Position numbers and translations under genes: made by a program | Assembly: GCA_015662615.1 (NCBI GenBank) | Contig: DQTU01000194.1 | Coordinates: 1 to 8,515 of the forward strand | Length of the DNA: 8,515 nucleotides | Direction: 5' to 3' | Source: Campylobacterales bacterium | GTDB taxonomy: Bacteria > Campylobacterota > Campylobacteria > Campylobacterales > QNZT01 | The notes under the pieces: generated by a model | What the model was told of the DNA's origin: nothing | Seen by the model: the letters and a program-made list of their open reading frames with translations, nothing else | Databases searched by the model: none | Shown: one piece after another, positions 1-6,515 of the stretch | Layout of the letters: every line of letters starts with the position of its first letter | Position numbering within the stretch: position 1 is the stretch's first letter

Positions 1-2
1 GT

Positions 3-80
3 AATTCGAAAGATTTTATAGCTAAAGATTATGCTTTATTTGCCTTCCCTTCGGGCTTTATGAGTATCAGGGGTTTTTAG
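3..80 (+). CDS. C-terminal end of an unidentified protein, cut by the left window edge
   Basis: A plus-strand frame is open from the window edge and stops with TAG at 78-80. Only 25 residues are visible. They end in a hydrophobic, aromatic stretch (ALFAFPSGFMSIRGF) that reads like real protein, but this is too little to assign a family. The other two plus frames close within the first 25 bases, so this is the only plus frame that could be the end of a gene. Its stop overlaps the stop of the minus-strand gene by 4 nt (77-80), giving a tail-to-tail arrangement with no room for a separate terminator. It may also be a chance open stretch. Confidence 0.4.
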   Translation, partial: NSKDFIAKDYALFAFPSGFMSIRGF

Positions 81-2032
81 AGGTGCCCTAAATTTTTTAG
101 TATAAATTCATCGACTCTATCTTGAACGGTTGGATCTACTTTCATGATAAGTTTTCTACTCTTTCCAAGTATATTTTTTGCATCATCTGTTGTAAGTTTT
201 TCACGAGATATAATTCCGATATTCAGCATATCCGAATCTTTTTGGTACTGTTTAGAATACATCATCACTATCGATATACTTTTGATAGCACGGTTATTTA
301 GTGTCATATAGACACTATTTTTTGTTTCTGGATTAAAGAGTGTTATGAGTGATTGATTTTCTTCAATGGTAAGTCTGCCTTGGAGTACATTTCTATTGGG
401 AATTGTCTCTTTTACATGAAAAATTCGATCTATTGAGAGATTTGTTTCCCAGAGCATTTGCTCATGATCGGCAGTTTCAAAACTTCCATAAAAATAACAG
501 TACCACTCTCCTACTATTTTTTCCAACAGAGGATGTTCTAATGCACAGGGATATTTTTGAGTAATCAAATCTTTGTAACTAAAACTCTCTTGTTCTATTT
601 TTTTGAAGTTTGAAATATAGCTTCTGATATGCTGTCTGTTTTGAATAATTGTAAAGTTTTTATTTTGTACCAAATGCTCATATGAGACAACATAGTTATG
701 GCTTTGTGCATAAAAAAAGTCATAACTATATCCACCCTTTTGAATCTGCTTTTTATAAACAAATGAGATAGCTATACCAGCCTCATTTAACTGATGTAAA
801 CTGGCATAGAAACTTCCATGCTCTAAATCCCTGATACTTTGTATCACAAAAATTATAGTGAATTTCACTCCTGTGTTGGCACGGGAGATAACCAACTCTT
901 TGATAGATTCTCTTCCTACGGTTTCATATAGAAAAATATTTTCACTTTTTTTAGATATCGGCAAAACTATGTAGGCTTCTTTTTCATTTTGGATTTTTAA
1001 GAAGCGTAAAAATTCAAGATATACCCTTTTTCTATCCGATAAAAAGTAGTCTTGATTTTGAGCAAATCTATCATACATGTTTTTAAAGGCATGAAACTCT
1101 GTAAAAATCATATGATGGGCTAAAGAAGTTTTTATAAATGGAGAATATTTAACATTAGAAAAAAAAGTATGTAAATTCTCAATTTTTTTCTGATACTTGG
1201 AAAGATATGTAGCATCAAGAGAACGCTCTTCAAAAGTATATAAATTTTCATCTGCACTTAAACGCTCAGTCTCATTGAGTATCAAATAATATTTGCCTAA
1301 CTCCTCTTCACTCATCTTCGCTTCGACTAAAATCACTTTTTTAGCCATAGGGATTTTTTGATTTTGATCATTGATACCAATTGCTGCACCATAAAGTATA
1401 TTGTTAGAGACTGCATCTGAAGAGGTATGCTTTAATGAGGTCTCAAACAGCATGGTTATATGATCAAAACTATTTTCAAGTGTCAATGAAATCCTATTTT
1501 CGAGGAAAGTCATTGAACCTTTATAAGTGCCTATACCGATTTTACTTTGAGGAGGAATGACCTCTATACTCCAACTGTTTTCAGATAAGGGAACGGGTGT
1601 TGATTGGCTGTAATCTATTGTATAACAGCTAACCTCCTCATCATACATATAAATATAATGATAATTTTTGTCAAACTCAGTCTCATAGACTCCATACGCT
1701 TTAATCCTCTCTGTAAATGTTTTGATATCGCTATTTATAAATTCATCGAGGCTAAAAAGAGGCTCATTATTTATAAGAAGTCGGCTAAAAGTAAGATAAT
1801 TGTACTGTTCTCTTAAATCTTTTTCAGAAACATTATAACCATCAATGTATCTATTAATAACTCTTTTACGCGAGATTAGATAGTTATCATTCTCTTGCAA
1901 TTTTTTTTGATTTGTGAACAGTTCCAACAGTCTTTTATTATCACGATTACAAAGTAGTGTATAGATAATTCTAACCTTTATACCTAATACTTCATTAGTG
2001 GTTTTATTTACTTTACTTTTGCCGCTCATCAT
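77..2032 (-). CDS. Large orphan protein (650-651 aa) with a duplicated beta-rich segment and a possible PLD-like alpha/beta core
   Basis: I do not recognise this as a named family. It has no signal peptide or membrane segment, so it is probably cytosolic. Residues 1-90 are helical and basic, with a possible DNA-binding helical part around 34-65 (weak). Residues 152-250 and 507-620 look like two copies of one beta-rich segment: YKGSMTFLENRISLTLEN (170-187) lines up with LQGRLTIEENQSLITLFN (550-567), each preceded by a Trp-containing strand (W154, W510). Between them, about 336-480 alternates strands and helices (AYIVLPIS, KFTIIFVIQS, AISFVYK, KNFTIIQN) in an order like a phospholipase-D-like domain, but no HxKxxxxD motif is present, so it would be catalytically dead. 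Start: two adjacent ATGs (2032 and 2029). The AAGGA ribosome site at 2039-2035 lies 2 nt from the first and 5 nt from the second, favouring 2029. It is divergent from the small membrane-protein gene. A ligand- or nucleic-acid-sensing regulatory role is only a guess. Confidence 0.85.
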   Translation of the reverse strand: MMSGKSKVNKTTNEVLGIKVRIIYTLLCNRDNKRLLELFTNQKKLQENDNYLISRKRVINRYIDGYNVSEKDLREQYNYLTFSRLLINNEPLFSLDEFINSDIKTFTERIKAYGVYETEFDKNYHYIYMYDEEVSCYTIDYSQSTPVPLSENSWSIEVIPPQSKIGIGTYKGSMTFLENRISLTLENSFDHITMLFETSLKHTSSDAVSNNILYGAAIGINDQNQKIPMAKKVILVEAKMSEEELGKYYLILNETERLSADENLYTFEERSLDATYLSKYQKKIENLHTFFSNVKYSPFIKTSLAHHMIFTEFHAFKNMYDRFAQNQDYFLSDRKRVYLEFLRFLKIQNEKEAYIVLPISKKSENIFLYETVGRESIKELVISRANTGVKFTIIFVIQSIRDLEHGSFYASLHQLNEAGIAISFVYKKQIQKGGYSYDFFYAQSHNYVVSYEHLVQNKNFTIIQNRQHIRSYISNFKKIEQESFSYKDLITQKYPCALEHPLLEKIVGEWYCYFYGSFETADHEQMLWETNLSIDRIFHVKETIPNRNVLQGRLTIEENQSLITLFNPETKNSVYMTLNNRAIKSISIVMMYSKQYQKDSDMLNIGIISREKLTTDDAKNILGKSRKLIMKVDPTVQDRVDEFILKNLGHL

Positions 2033-2130
2033 CTTCCTTAGTTATATACTTAATATATCTAAATAGTATTTAATACCGATTAAAATTTAAATAAATATTT
2101 CAAAATGCCATATTTAAGGTCTATTCCTAC

Positions 2131-2158
2131 AGTTCCAATATAATGTCTTGATGGAACT
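2131..2158. repeat. Inverted repeat AGTTCCA - N14 - TGGAACT (possible operator)
   Basis: AGTTCCA at 2131-2137 is the exact reverse complement of TGGAACT at 2152-2158, with a 14-nt spacer. Allowing one mismatch, the arms extend to 2128-2137 and 2152-2161 (9 of 10 pairs). The spacer contains a perfect TATAAT (2139-2144), and the right arm covers the last bases of a candidate -35 box (2148-2153). Arm centres are 21 bp apart, about two helical turns, which fits a dimeric repressor. It could also form a weak 7-bp hairpin with a large loop. Confidence 0.5.
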
Positions 2159-2176
2159 ATAACTTTTCACTATTAT
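2148..2176 (+). promoter_or_regulatory. Candidate sigma-70 promoter for the small membrane-protein gene
   Basis: TTGATG (2148-2153, 4 of 6 consensus) and TATTAT (2171-2176, 5 of 6) are separated by exactly 17 nt, predicting a transcript start near 2183 and a leader of about 27 nt before the ATG at 2210. An alternative is the perfect TATAAT at 2139-2144, which has no clear -35 partner but would start RNA near 2151. Campylobacterota promoters often lack a -35 box, so both remain possible. Confidence 0.45.
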
Positions 2177-2180
2177 AGTT
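2155..2180. repeat. Inverted repeat AACTATAA - N10 - TTATAGTT, overlapping the previous one
   Basis: AACTATAA (2155-2162) and TTATAGTT (2173-2180) are perfect reverse complements over 8 bp with a 10-nt spacer. The left arm shares the bases AACT (2155-2158) with the right arm of the upstream repeat, so the two cannot form hairpins at the same time. The right arm overlaps the candidate -10 box. The result is three AGTT/AACT half-sites at 2131, 2155 and 2177, spaced 22-24 bp. This suggests a regulator binding site, although AT-rich DNA can produce such patterns by chance. Confidence 0.45.
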
Positions 2181-2209
2181 GCATATTTAATTTAAACAGG
2201 AGTATTAAT

Positions 2210-2422
2210 ATGATAAATAATAAATTTTTAAATTTAGTTTCTAGTTTGGGTACATTTATTTTATATTTATCTATATTTTCACTAATGTTTTTAACAATAT
2301 TCATGTTGTTGATTGGAGCTATCGGAGAACAAATCAAAGAGAGATGGAAACTTGCTAAAGAGAATAAAAAACAACTTGAAAAAGATATAATCTATCCAAA
2401 GGAGCATCTAAGTAAGATATAG
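2210..2422 (+). CDS. Small single-pass inner-membrane protein (70 aa), unknown function
   Basis: It starts with ATG, preceded by a good ribosome site AGGAG (2198-2202) with 7 nt spacing, which supports translation. Residues 8-39 form one long hydrophobic segment (Leu/Ile/Phe-rich), enough for one membrane helix, followed by a strongly charged tail of about 30 residues rich in Lys and Glu (WKLAKENKKQLEKD). By the positive-inside rule the tail is probably cytoplasmic. There is no lipobox, no clear signal peptidase site and no family I recognise. It ends 64 nt before ppaC, which has its own candidate promoter. It resembles small membrane partners of larger proteins or type I toxin-like peptides in outline only; neither role can be shown here. 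Confidence 0.7.
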   Translation: MINNKFLNLVSSLGTFILYLSIFSLMFLTIFMLLIGAIGEQIKERWKLAKENKKQLEKDIIYPKEHLSKI

Positions 2423-2426
2423 AAAG

Positions 2427-2454
2427 TTGAGTTATACAAAATTTTAGCTACAAT
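2427..2454 (+). promoter_or_regulatory. Candidate sigma-70 promoter for ppaC and the downstream operon
   Basis: TTGAGT (2427-2432) and TACAAT (2449-2454) are spaced by 16 nt, predicting an RNA start near 2461 and a leader of about 26 nt. It lies just after the stop codon of the small membrane-protein gene. No other equally clear promoter is visible before the overlapping genes downstream, so it may drive much of the operon. Confidence 0.5.
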
Positions 2455-2479
2455 ATTGCGAAAATTTAACATATTGTAG
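2448..2479. repeat. Inverted repeat CTACAATAT - N14 - ATATTGTAG over the -10 box and ribosome site
   Basis: CTACAATAT (2448-2456) is the exact reverse complement of ATATTGTAG (2471-2479), a perfect 9-bp repeat with a 14-nt spacer. The left arm contains the TACAAT -10 box; the right arm runs into the ppaC ribosome site TAGGA (2477-2481). With an RNA start near 2461 the left arm would not be transcribed, so a protein operator fits the local promoter best. In read-through RNA from upstream, a hairpin masking the ribosome site is possible. Confidence 0.5.
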
Positions 2480-2486
2480 GAAAACC

Positions 2487-3407
2487 ATGGCACTTTATAT
2501 TGTAGGACACAAAATTCCAGACTCTGACTCTATCTGCTCAGCAATTGCTGTAGCATACTTGAAAAACAGACAAGGGATAGAAGCAATCGCATGTAAACAA
2601 GGTGATATCAATCCAGAGACAACTTTTATCTTGGATAAATTTGGATTAGATACACCAATCACAAAAAATAGTTTTGCCGGAGTTGATACATTTATCACTG
2701 ATACTACTGATCTTACTCTTTGTCCTGATGATATCATGGATGCAAATGTTATAGGGGTTGTTGATCATCATAAACTTGGAGATTTGACTACTTCTACACC
2801 ACTTGAAGCATGGATACGACCTGTTGGGTGTTCAAATACTATTGTAAAAGAGATGTTTGATTTTTATGGTGTTGAAATTCCAAAAGATATCGCAGGCATT
2901 ATGTTATGTGCGATTTTAAGTGATACCGTAATTTTTAAATCTCCAACATGTACAAAAGCAGATACAAAAGCGGTTAAAGAGTTGGCAGAGATTGCAGGGA
3001 TTGAAAATCCAAAAGAACTTGGCATAGAGATGTTTAAAATCAAGTCGGAAGTTGAAGGCACATCAATCAGAGATTTAGTTAAGAGAGATTTTAAAGACTT
3101 CAACATGAATGGCACAAAAGTGGGTATCGGTCAATTGGAAGTTGTAGATCTTTCGGTATTTGACAGTATGAAAGATGATTTGATGAAAGACCTTGAAGCT
3201 TTAAAAGTTGAAGGCGATAGACATAGTGTGTTGCTTCTATTGACAGATATCATGAAAGAGGGATCAGAACTTTTGATTTCGAGTAATGATGAAAGCAAAA
3301 TAGAAGAGGCATTTAATCAAAAACCTAAAGATTCTAAAATGTGGCTTGATGGCGTTTTGAGTCGTAAAAAACAGATAGTTCCATTTTTAGAAAAAGTATT
3401 TAAGTGA
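2487..3407 (+). CDS. ppaC: Manganese-dependent inorganic pyrophosphatase (family II, DHH superfamily)
   Basis: It hydrolyses pyrophosphate to two phosphates in the cytoplasm, pulling biosynthetic reactions forward. At 306 aa it has the normal family II length. Visible motifs are GHKIPDSDS (7-15; metal ligands H8, D12, D14), D72 in the TDTTD stretch, the DHH triad D93-H94-H95, RPVGCSNTIV (111-120), ILSDT with D146, KSPTCT (151-156), and the C-terminal DHHA2 signature SRKKQ (292-296) that binds substrate. The domains are the N-terminal DHH domain (about 1-190) and the DHHA2 domain (about 195-305). The usual VDHNE-type second motif is here TDTTD, a variation on the common form. Start ATG 2487 has TAGGA at 2477-2481. 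Its stop overlaps the next gene's GTG start by 4 nt. An ordinary family I pyrophosphatase is ruled out by the DHH motifs. Confidence 0.96.
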   Translation: MALYIVGHKIPDSDSICSAIAVAYLKNRQGIEAIACKQGDINPETTFILDKFGLDTPITKNSFAGVDTFITDTTDLTLCPDDIMDANVIGVVDHHKLGDLTTSTPLEAWIRPVGCSNTIVKEMFDFYGVEIPKDIAGIMLCAILSDTVIFKSPTCTKADTKAVKELAEIAGIENPKELGIEMFKIKSEVEGTSIRDLVKRDFKDFNMNGTKVGIGQLEVVDLSVFDSMKDDLMKDLEALKVEGDRHSVLLLLTDIMKEGSELLISSNDESKIEEAFNQKPKDSKMWLDGVLSRKKQIVPFLEKVFK

Positions 3408-4489
3408 AATTGCTTTTTATATGTGAAAAAATAGATTCTCATCTTCAATATAGATTAGATCAACTAGCAAGTCAAAACATCGACACAGAGTGTTTGGTAT
3501 TGCCAACTTCGACCCTTTATAAAAAGGGGGAGGAGAAAACTATTGAGACTGAAAACAGACTCGGTTTTTTAGAAAAAAGCGGAGCACTTCAGTCACTTAC
3601 ACGAAAACTCAAATATAAAAAACTTTTTGAGTCATTAGAAAGTTATGATAGTGTCAATATCTACAAATCAACTACCCTTTGTGAACCTTATCTTGAAAGT
3701 ATCCGTAAAATTTCTAAAAGCTATTTTATTACTGTAGAAAAGGCCTCCATTAAACATAGTAGACAAATCAAAAAACTATTTGAGCATGCCCATTGTCTGC
3801 TTTTTAATAGCCAATCACAACTTGAAAGATTTGAAAAAGAGTTTGGTTATGATGAAAAGACACTGATGGCTAGAGATAGTAACCATTTTTTAACGCTTAT
3901 TGACACATTAGAAGAGAAAGAGATTGAAAAATTTAAAAATTATCTCAATCTTGCAAATGGTAAACATTTAGTCTATTGTGATTTGGGATCCGATATTTCG
4001 GTGCAAAAAACATTTATAGATGATCTTTTAAAATTGCCTAACCAGCAGTTAAGAGAGACGACCTTTATTTTTGATCCAGCCTCCTCTTCAATCGTAGACA
4101 AAGAGATGTTGATTGAGCATTTAGAAGATAAACGATTTGATTATCTTTTGCCTGATTCACTCTTAAATGATACGCAAAGAGCCATGCTTTTTAAAATTTC
4201 ACAAAGTACAATTGTTTTATCAGGATCAAGTGAATATCGAACTTTACAACCATCACTTTATGTTAAAAATCATCTCTATCGTTATGGGAAAGCTGCAAGA
4301 GATTCTAAATATCAAAAACTTGATATCTTTATAGACAGTTATGAAAACTTTGAAAATGCACTAACATTTAATGATGCGAGCCACCATCTTGTTGAAGAGT
4401 TAACGCAAAAAAATAGAGAAATTATCACAAAACTCTACCATCCAGAAATTTGTTTAGAAAACTACCTAAAGGTTCTTGAAATTTTATGA
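3404..4489 (+). CDS. Divergent GT-B-like protein (possible glycosyltransferase relative), unknown function
   Basis: A 361-residue soluble protein starting with GTG inside the ppaC stop (GTGA overlap). No strong ribosome site precedes it, so translation is probably coupled to ppaC. The layout suggests two Rossmann-type halves. The N-terminal half begins MKLLFICEKIDSHLQYRLDQ and closes with HAHCLLFNSQSQLERFEKEF (about 127-146), the position where GT4-type enzymes carry a 'hidden in plain view, then acceptor helix' segment. The C-terminal half begins HLVYCDLGSD (about 187-196) and ends with strand-helix units around LDIFIDSYENFENALTF. The usual C-terminal E(x)7E donor-sugar motif is not evident, so activity is doubtful. 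Its place between ppaC and tatD in an envelope-flavoured operon is compatible with a glycan-related role, but that is inference. The 3' end overlaps tatD by ATGA. Confidence 0.85.
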   Translation: MKLLFICEKIDSHLQYRLDQLASQNIDTECLVLPTSTLYKKGEEKTIETENRLGFLEKSGALQSLTRKLKYKKLFESLESYDSVNIYKSTTLCEPYLESIRKISKSYFITVEKASIKHSRQIKKLFEHAHCLLFNSQSQLERFEKEFGYDEKTLMARDSNHFLTLIDTLEEKEIEKFKNYLNLANGKHLVYCDLGSDISVQKTFIDDLLKLPNQQLRETTFIFDPASSSIVDKEMLIEHLEDKRFDYLLPDSLLNDTQRAMLFKISQSTIVLSGSSEYRTLQPSLYVKNHLYRYGKAARDSKYQKLDIFIDSYENFENALTFNDASHHLVEELTQKNREIITKLYHPEICLENYLKVLEIL

Positions 4490-5265
4490 TTATTGATACA
4501 CATATACATTTAGACGATAAAAGTTACGTTGATGATCTTGATGATGTTATAGAGAGAGCACAAACCCAAGAGGTAAAAGGGGCACTCATACCAGGCGCTG
4601 ATCCCAAAGATTTACCTCGTGCTGTGGAGATTTGTGAGAAATATGACAACATCTTTTTTGCAGTCGGCGTTCACCCCTATCATGCAACAGATCTTGATAT
4701 AGAATATCTTAAAAGTTTTGCTTCTCATCCAAAATGTATCGCTGTGGGAGAGTGTGGACTTGATTATTACAGATTACCTGAGGGCGAAGAAGCAAAAATT
4801 GCAGAGAAACAGATGCAAAAAGAAGTTTTTATAGCACAAATAGAACTCGCCATCGAACTGGATAAACCACTCATTATACATATCCGTGATGCTTCATTTG
4901 ATAGTAAAACTATACTTATCGAAAATGATGCTAAAAAAGTAGGTGGCGTATTGCACTGTTACAATGCAAGTGATATTTTACTTGAATTAGACAGTCATGG
5001 TTTCTATTTTGGAATTGGGGGAGTATTAACTTTTAAAAATGCGAAAAAATTAGTGGAAGTTTTACCTAAAATTCCACTTGAAAAGATTTTACTTGAAACT
5101 GACGGCCCCTATCTTACCCCTCATCCTCATCGAGGAAAACGGAATGAACCTGCGTACACAAAGCTTGTTCTCTCTAAAATTTCAGAACTTTTAAATATAA
5201 ATGAAGATAGACTGGAATTGATGATAAACAAAAACACCAATTCTCTGTTTAAAGAGTTTTCTTGA
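4486..5265 (+). CDS. tatD: TatD-family metal-dependent hydrolase / DNase
   Basis: A TIM-barrel metallohydrolase of the amidohydrolase superfamily. Members act as 3'-5' DNases in DNA repair and degradation; several paralogues (YcfH, YjjV, TatD) exist, so the exact cellular substrate is not fixed by sequence. The 259-aa length is typical. Metal ligands and signatures are visible: DTHIHLD (4-10; H6, H8), GVHPY (61-65), GECGLDYYR with E89 (88-96), HIRDA with H132, LHCY with H157, and ETDGPYLTP with D206, followed by HRGKRNEP (215-222), the family's C-terminal signature. No signal peptide, so cytosolic. The start lies in an ATGA overlap with the preceding gene; the nearest AAAGG is 13 nt away, so coupling is likely. 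The stop overlaps the next TTG start. Despite the name it is not part of the twin-arginine transporter. Confidence 0.95.
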   Translation: MIIDTHIHLDDKSYVDDLDDVIERAQTQEVKGALIPGADPKDLPRAVEICEKYDNIFFAVGVHPYHATDLDIEYLKSFASHPKCIAVGECGLDYYRLPEGEEAKIAEKQMQKEVFIAQIELAIELDKPLIIHIRDASFDSKTILIENDAKKVGGVLHCYNASDILLELDSHGFYFGIGGVLTFKNAKKLVEVLPKIPLEKILLETDGPYLTPHPHRGKRNEPAYTKLVLSKISELLNINEDRLELMINKNTNSLFKEFS

Positions 5266-6410
5266 AAAAGATTTTATTTCTATCTTTTATTTTTTTTACA
5301 ACTCTATTTGCCAAAGAAAGTTTGCTACAACTCAACAAACTTGATGAAATAAGAATTTTAAACTCTCTTAACATCAATGCTTCTTTTATGAATGATCCCA
5401 AATATATCAAGTTGAAAAATAATATTGATCAACTAAAAACAATCTACTTTCTCAAAGCACTCAAAAAGGGAAGTATCTTCATGCCAAACCTACATGAGTT
5501 ACTTGGAGAGTCTAATATACCCGATACTTTTCTCTATATGGCGATGGTTGAATCAAAATTTGTAGCCAATGTAAAATCAAATAGAAATGCAGCAGGACTG
5601 TGGCAAATCATGCCAGCTACTGCAAAACAATTTAAACTTGAAGTCAACAGAGATATTGATGAACGCTTAGATCCTATAAAATCAACAAAAGCAGCAATCA
5701 AATACCTACAATACCTTCATGGACGTTTTGGGAAATGGTATCTTGCTGCTATTGCATATAATTGTGGGGAAACTAAATTAGCAAGAGTACTTAGAAAAGT
5801 AGAAACAGATGATTTAGCAGTTTTGATAGATGATCGAAAAAAGTATCTACCTGCTGAGACACGAAATTATATACGACGTATTATTATCGCTGCACTCTTA
5901 GCACATGATGAAGAGATTATCATCAAAAACAATGCTGATCATCTCTTTGGAAATTGCACAAACTCTAAACTTATCGAAGTCTTTTTTAATGGAGGAATGA
6001 GTCTTAAACGTATCGCACAAAAAGTTGGTATGACTATAGAAAAAATCAGAACATGTAATCCACACTTACTTCGCTCACATTTACCAGCAAACAAAAAAAC
6101 TTATCATGTCTATCTACCTGAAGAACATCTTGCTAGCCTTGATAATAACAGCAAAGAGATTTCTATTGGACGCTTTACCTACACAGTAAAAGATGGAGAC
6201 ACAATCTTTTTAATCAGTAAAAGATTTAACAATAAAATCTCAGCCATAAAAAGACTCAACCCTGAATTAAAAAAATATCTCTCAATTGGACAAGAAATTA
6301 CCCTTATAGGTGAAAATACTAGACAAATAGATACAAAAAACAGTTCAATAACAGCAGTAAATGCAAATATAGAAGACCTTCCCCTAGCCAAAATCATTCC
6401 TATAAATTGA
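5262..6410 (+). CDS. mltD: MltD-like membrane-bound lytic transglycosylase with LysM domain, C-terminus cut by a frameshift
   Basis: It cleaves the glycan strands of peptidoglycan in the periplasm, forming 1,6-anhydromuramoyl ends. Residues 1-17 are a signal peptide with likely cleavage after LFA; there is no lipobox Cys. The SLT/GH23 domain spans about 80-205: catalytic E97 in MVESKF, AGLWQIMP (111-118), AYNCGE (165-170) and YLPAETRNYI (195-204). A LysM-like degenerate segment follows (about 245-285, SLKRIAQKVGMTIEKIRTCN), then a clear LysM at 305-348 (TYTVKDGDTI to IGQEITL), which binds glycan chains. Start is TTG in a TTGA overlap with the tatD stop, with AAAGAG 5 nt upstream; the signal peptide begins right there, confirming this start. 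The frame ends at TGA 6408-6410, but a second LysM lies in the +1 frame just downstream, so the natural protein was probably 442 aa. The enzyme as read keeps its catalytic domain and one LysM and may still work. Confidence 0.93.
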   Translation: MKKILFLSFIFFTTLFAKESLLQLNKLDEIRILNSLNINASFMNDPKYIKLKNNIDQLKTIYFLKALKKGSIFMPNLHELLGESNIPDTFLYMAMVESKFVANVKSNRNAAGLWQIMPATAKQFKLEVNRDIDERLDPIKSTKAAIKYLQYLHGRFGKWYLAAIAYNCGETKLARVLRKVETDDLAVLIDDRKKYLPAETRNYIRRIIIAALLAHDEEIIIKNNADHLFGNCTNSKLIEVFFNGGMSLKRIAQKVGMTIEKIRTCNPHLLRSHLPANKKTYHVYLPEEHLASLDNNSKEISIGRFTYTVKDGDTIFLISKRFNNKISAIKRLNPELKKYLSIGQEITLIGENTRQIDTKNSSITAVNANIEDLPLAKIIPIN

Positions 6411-6515
6411 GGAATCTTCCAAGATAGCAACAATTGCCACGGGTGAAATATTTACATATTTTGTCAAAGAAGGTGATTCTATTCATTCAATTAGCCTAAA
6501 ATTTAACAATAAAAT
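6224..6515 (+). repeat. Pair of LysM-coding direct repeats (15-nt identical core)
   Basis: The 15-nt string ATTTAACAATAAAAT occurs at 6224-6238 and again at 6501-6515, inside the two LysM-coding segments. The two copies are 277 nt apart, which is one more than a multiple of three, independent confirmation that they now lie in different frames. The longer LysM units (about 6174-6305 and 6451-6588) are diverged outside this core. Confidence 0.75.

Larger units (their letters stand above)
2033..2209. promoter_or_regulatory. Divergent AT-rich intergenic regulatory region
   Basis: This 177-bp stretch separates the minus-strand orphan gene from the plus-strand small membrane-protein gene, so it must carry the start signals for both. 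It contains no convincing ORF. The half nearer the membrane-protein gene holds two overlapping inverted repeats and a candidate promoter, listed separately. The half nearer the orphan gene (2040-2110) is almost entirely A and T with several possible -10 boxes on the minus strand; I could not choose one. Confidence 0.6.

Noticed and set aside
47..55. CCC-TTC-GGG mini hairpin near the minus-strand stop
   Set aside because: A three-pair stem without a T-run on either strand cannot be supported as a terminator.
69..98. Possible terminator for the left-edge gene: AGGG ... CCCT followed by a run of six T
   Set aside because: The stem is only 4 bp with a loop of about 13 nt and is interrupted by a mismatch; it also lies inside the minus-strand coding region.
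1604..1816. Plus-strand 70-codon open frame inside the large minus-strand gene
   Set aside because: It lies wholly within the coding region on the opposite strand and its translation has no domain features; treated as a chance antisense frame.
6403..6412. Programmed +1 frameshift at AAT TGA G, as in prfB
   Set aside because: There is no slippery P-site re-pairing (AAU to AUU pairs poorly with tRNA-Asn) and no upstream Shine-Dalgarno-like stimulator at the right distance, so a plain one-base insertion or sequence error is preferred, though not excluded by reading alone.
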